Below, in pieces: positions 60,562 to 64,000 of a stretch of 64,000 bases of DNA. The stretch is from contig CM067553.1 in NCBI GenBank assembly GCA_034509755.1, positions 46,504,110 through 46,568,109 on the forward strand, written 5' to 3'. A model generated the notes under the pieces. It was not told the origin of the DNA, searched no databases, and was given only the letters and a program-made list of their open reading frames with translations. A program made the translations under genes and the position numbers. This DNA is from Anisodus tanguticus. Its lineage: Eukaryota > Streptophyta > Magnoliopsida > Solanales > Solanaceae. How positions within the stretch are numbered: the first letter of the stretch is position 1; every line of letters begins with the position of its first letter.

Positions 60562-62229
60562 TCCAGTACTTGTATTTCGAGTTCAATGTCTCGAGTTCGA
60601 TTCTAACAGTGTACACTTGTATTTCATTTTTACAAATACTTACTACTCCCTCCGTCTCAACTCTTGTATTTCCCTTGCTCTTTTATCTCGCCAAAATAAT
60701 CTTGATTGGGCCATTGAGACCCAATCAACAAAGTGAATGATGAAGAAGACTCATCTGAACATGCATTGATGGGCCTTCACAAGGCCCATCTCGGCATAAT
60801 GCAACGGAAGCAAGCAAAGGGGGGAAAAAAGCCTAAGTTAGAAATCATCTAGGCTTATCTAATGTAAATGGAAATTAAACTAAATTAAACAGCCCATAAC
60901 AAGTGTAATTTAAGCAAAGCACTTAGCAGGCCCAAACTATCTATCGGCAAACAGAGGGAAAGAGAATACAAGTAGTGAGCTAAGCCCAACTGCTATAGAG
61001 ATGCATAGAGAGTAAATATACAACAAGAAATGGGCCAGGCTCAACACATATCCACATGATTACAAACAAGGATGGTATACCAGCTATACATGTCGATATA
61101 CTAAAAATATTAACACATTTTTTACTGTATATAACTTGTATATCACATTTTTTTCCTTTAAGACCAGCACACAGGAGTGAAATTTTTAAGGAAACTCAAT
61201 CACAACACTGTATCATGGATATATACAATTCTATCTCTTAACCAGGTTCGTTTTATGAAGGACCACAGTTCATAGTTAGGGAAATTGAGGGATGTTATAG
61301 CCATACAATTAGACATTCAATCCTAAAGCTAAAATAAGTAGTCAGTCCAAAATTGAGGTCCAAAACCAACTGATATCACATATAAGATGAAGAATTAAAC
61401 AGAGCAGGCAAGGCAAGCATACATGTAGACAGACCAAACATTTATGCAGTATCTATCCCTAACATTCCATCCTTATCAACTGCTCACATAATAACATAAT
61501 AAAATAAATAAGAAACAAGATAGATAAGAAGACATCTAGTTGGAGAAATTACTCAGACAGTTATTTCTTCAACACATGACTTAGACACATACAATAAGCA
61601 ACAAGAAACTTAACTGATCCTATGTGGTCTACTGGGTTCATACAAAAGGAAAGAAGGTAGGCATGCTACAACAACAGACATGAAGAGACATGAAAGTGCA
61701 GGGCATTTTAGAACCAATATGATCAAAGAATTTGATCACAATAGACTATATGCAAGGCAAAGACACATGGAAGCATACAAGTATGGTCTAGTACATAATG
61801 TAGAAAGGCTCATAACAGTTATGGCTCAGGGCACATGAGTAAAGGAGGAATATGCAGACATGGTGACACTTATGACTTAATGGAAGAATGCATACTCATA
61901 AATGGGAAACAAGACAGTAATGAATGAATATGCCATTAAGAAAAGTCACATCTAGATGAAACAAAAATAAGTAATTCAATTACATTGAAAAGAATTCGAG
62001 CGAGAAGGCAAAGCAAACTGACTTATCACAGTAGGGCAAAAAATGGATTCCCCAAAGGGCTTGACTATAAGACCAGCACGGTTTCGTACACGGATTTGAG
62101 GGCATTTAGCTAGCCTATATCTCCATCTCCGCTCTTCTTGCTCCACCAATAAGCTCTCGTAGCAATAGTAGCCTCTGTGTTAGCATCTTAGGAAGTTGAG
62201 AAGTTTCGTTTTCACTCGGAGCCACCATT
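60562..62229. other. Non-coding, repeat-like region
   Basis: A Stowaway-like left end occurs at 60650-60670 (TACTCCCTCCGTCTCAACTC). From 60700 to 62060 the sequence is A-rich with GGCCCATC and GGCCTTCACAAGGCCC motifs. I see no coding sequence. It is probably retrotransposon-derived, but I could not assign it. Confidence 0.35.
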
Positions 62230-63831
62230 TTGTTTACAGGAAACAAAACAAAGTCACATAAAGTATGCAGATTGAAAAAAGCCCTGTATGGATTGAAGCA
62301 ATCCCCGAGGGCGTGGTTTAAGAAGTTCTTTGGTCGGACATACCCTGAAACTTTAGAATCTACCGCGGATACGATAGATGATTCTATGCCATCCTCTTCT
62401 CTTCCTGTCTATCTGACAAAGCACGAAGAGTAATTGATCAAATTCGCAGACATTCCTATGAGGAAACACTTCCCCTCCTGATTGCTAAGTCCTCGCTTGC
62501 CTCTGACTCTGATCCCGGGTTCTTCAACCGCTAATGATGCTTACTGTCCTCAAACAATTGAATATGGACTTAGATGTGACCAATATGCTTGCAAGCTTAG
62601 GGTTAGCAGGTTGTTAGTTGGGAGAGCTGGTAAACATGACAATGCTCAGTTCTGAGTTTGCTATGAAAGACTTGGGGCCCTTGAGTTACTTTTTGGGGAT
62701 TGATGTCACTCGTCATGCAGGTGGGTTGTTTTTATCACAGAGGAAGTATGTAACTGAGATCATTGAGAGAGCTGGGATGTCATCCTGTAAGTCCACTTCC
62801 ACTCCAGTTGATACTAAACCCAAGTTGGGTGCTGTGGCTGGCTCACCTTATGAGGATCCGACCCGCTATGGCAGTCTTACAGAGGCTCTTCGGTATCTTA
62901 CATTCACGAGACCAGATATTACGTATGTCGTACAACATGTGTGTTTGTTTATGCATGATCCCAGGGTTGAGCACATGAATGCACTCAAACGCATTATTAG
63001 GTACATCCATGAGACACATGAATATGGCTTACATTTATATCCGCCGTCGACATCTACTCTTGGCTCGTATACAGATGCTGATTGGGGTGGCTTTCCGGAC
63101 ACCAGACGGTCTACGTCTGGCTATTGTATGTTTCTTGGTAATAACTTGGTCTCATGGTCTGCCAAGCGTCAAGCGACATTGTCCCGCTCTAGTGCAGATA
63201 CCGAGTATCGAGGGGTAGCCAATGTGGTCTCTGAATCATTTTGGTTGCGCAATCTTCTTTTAGAGCTTTATTGTCCTATTCAGAAAGCTACCTTGGTTTA
63301 TTGTGATAATGTTAGTGTCATCTATCTTTCTGGTAATCCGGTTCAGCACCAACACACTAAACATATCGAGATGGACATTCATTTTATTCGCGAAAAGGTA
63401 GCTCGTGGACAAGTACGCGTCTGCCATGTCCCTTCCAGATATCATATTGCAGACATCTTTACAAAAGGTCTTCCCTCGGTCCTTTTTGAAGATTTTCGGG
63501 ACAGTCTCAGCGTTCGAAGACCGCCCGCTATGACTGCGGGGGTGTGTTAAATATACATCCGATATACACAATATACATGTGTATATCGGATGAACAATGC
63601 TCTCGGGTTACTGTAGCAGGGCCCACAGTATGGGTTGATTTTGTATACAATGTGTATATTAGTCTTGTACCTTAATTAGTCTTGTACACTTACCATAATT
63701 GTATAGTTAGTCTCCAAATAGAATAAGGTTTTAGGAGTAGAATAGGAATAGGATTTTCCTATTATGAAAATATGTAAATTATATATATTGTCTTTCAATT
63801 AATGAAAATAATCAAGGGATTATTTCTTTCA
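62230..63831 (+). mobile_element. Third Ty1/copia element, 3' end with one LTR
   Basis: RT begins abruptly (CRLKKALYGLKQSPRAWF, 62266-62319), then changes to unrelated sequence until about 62618. It resumes as LSSEFAMKDLGPLSYFLGID and RNase H (TDADWGGFPDTRRSTSGYC; CDNVSVIYLSGNPVQHQHTK; ADIFTKGLP), open to a stop at 63550. A GGGGG-rich polypurine tract and an LTR (63545-63831) follow. It is distinct from the other two copia copies, being of the 'HTKHIEMDIHF' type. The 5' half is missing and the RT interrupted. Confidence 0.85.
63545..63831 (+). repeat. 3' LTR of the third copia element
   Basis: It runs TGTTAAATATACATCC to ATTATTTCTTTCA (TG...CA, 287 bases). A perfect 13-base inverted repeat (ATCCGATATACAC at 63557-63569, GTGTATATCGGAT at 63579-63591) lies just inside its start. 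AATAAGG and AATGAAAATAAT near the end may serve as poly(A) signals. Confidence 0.65.
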
Positions 63832-64000
63832 CTATTAACTATTATAGTGCACGATATGGTTGTAGTAGGTTTGATTCGGTTTGGTTTGATTTTTCTATTT
63901 TTTAAGAAACTTAATGATATTTTTCTCTTTTATTTTTTTTCCTACAATTAGGAAATAATTTTCCATCATTTTCCAACTTATTTCGTTATTACCCTTTTAT
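63832..64000. other. Window end, no gene seen
   Basis: AT-rich flank of the third copia element; nothing recognised. Confidence 0.4.

Overview
The window is plant nuclear DNA, almost certainly from a nightshade (Solanaceae). The genes have GT-AG introns and plant-specific families. The repeats include TS-type SINE tails with TTG repeats, an RTE LINE sharing that tail, tRNA-derived SINEs and several MITE families that I associate with Solanaceae. The species is not identified; the family assignment is inference from repeat and protein resemblance.

Layout. 1-3400 is repeat-rich and non-coding. 3598-12914 (+) is a complete 17-exon sulfate transporter gene of the vacuolar group 4 (SULTR4) type, with MITEs and a LINE tail in its introns. 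13907-14166 (+) is a U12 minor-spliceosome snRNA gene with its upstream element, TATA box and 3' box. 14200-18050 holds repeats, including a 105-bp triplicate and two SINEs. 18048-18909 (+) carries two exons of a small plant-specific TIGR01589-type gene. 20609-24736 (-) is a complete six-exon dehydroascorbate reductase (DHAR) gene whose first intron is a tandem array of intron-like units.

25000-44100 is a nested retrotransposon zone: a decayed minus-strand copia element (27460-32120) split by a hAT-type element, a small element with two LTRs (32831-33982), and a complete but dead plus-strand copia element (34309-42719) with 5-bp target duplications. 46500-51383 (+) is a two-coding-exon TRM/DUF4378-type gene with a probable 5' UTR exon. 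51904-54095 holds a hAT-type element followed by a truncated RTE LINE. 54194-55338 (-) is a broken dirigent gene and 56685-57401 (-) an intact one. 58500-63831 is again mostly repeats: a MITE, a long inverted-repeat element with tRNA-like ends, and the 3' end of a third copia element with one LTR.

The genes do not form a pathway. SULTR4 (vacuolar sulfate export) and DHAR (ascorbate recycling with glutathione) both touch sulfur and redox metabolism, but nothing in the sequence shows co-regulation. The most unusual structures are two introns (DHAR intron 1 and the first intron of the DUF4378 gene) expanded by tandem duplication of segments that carry a splice-site copy in each unit.
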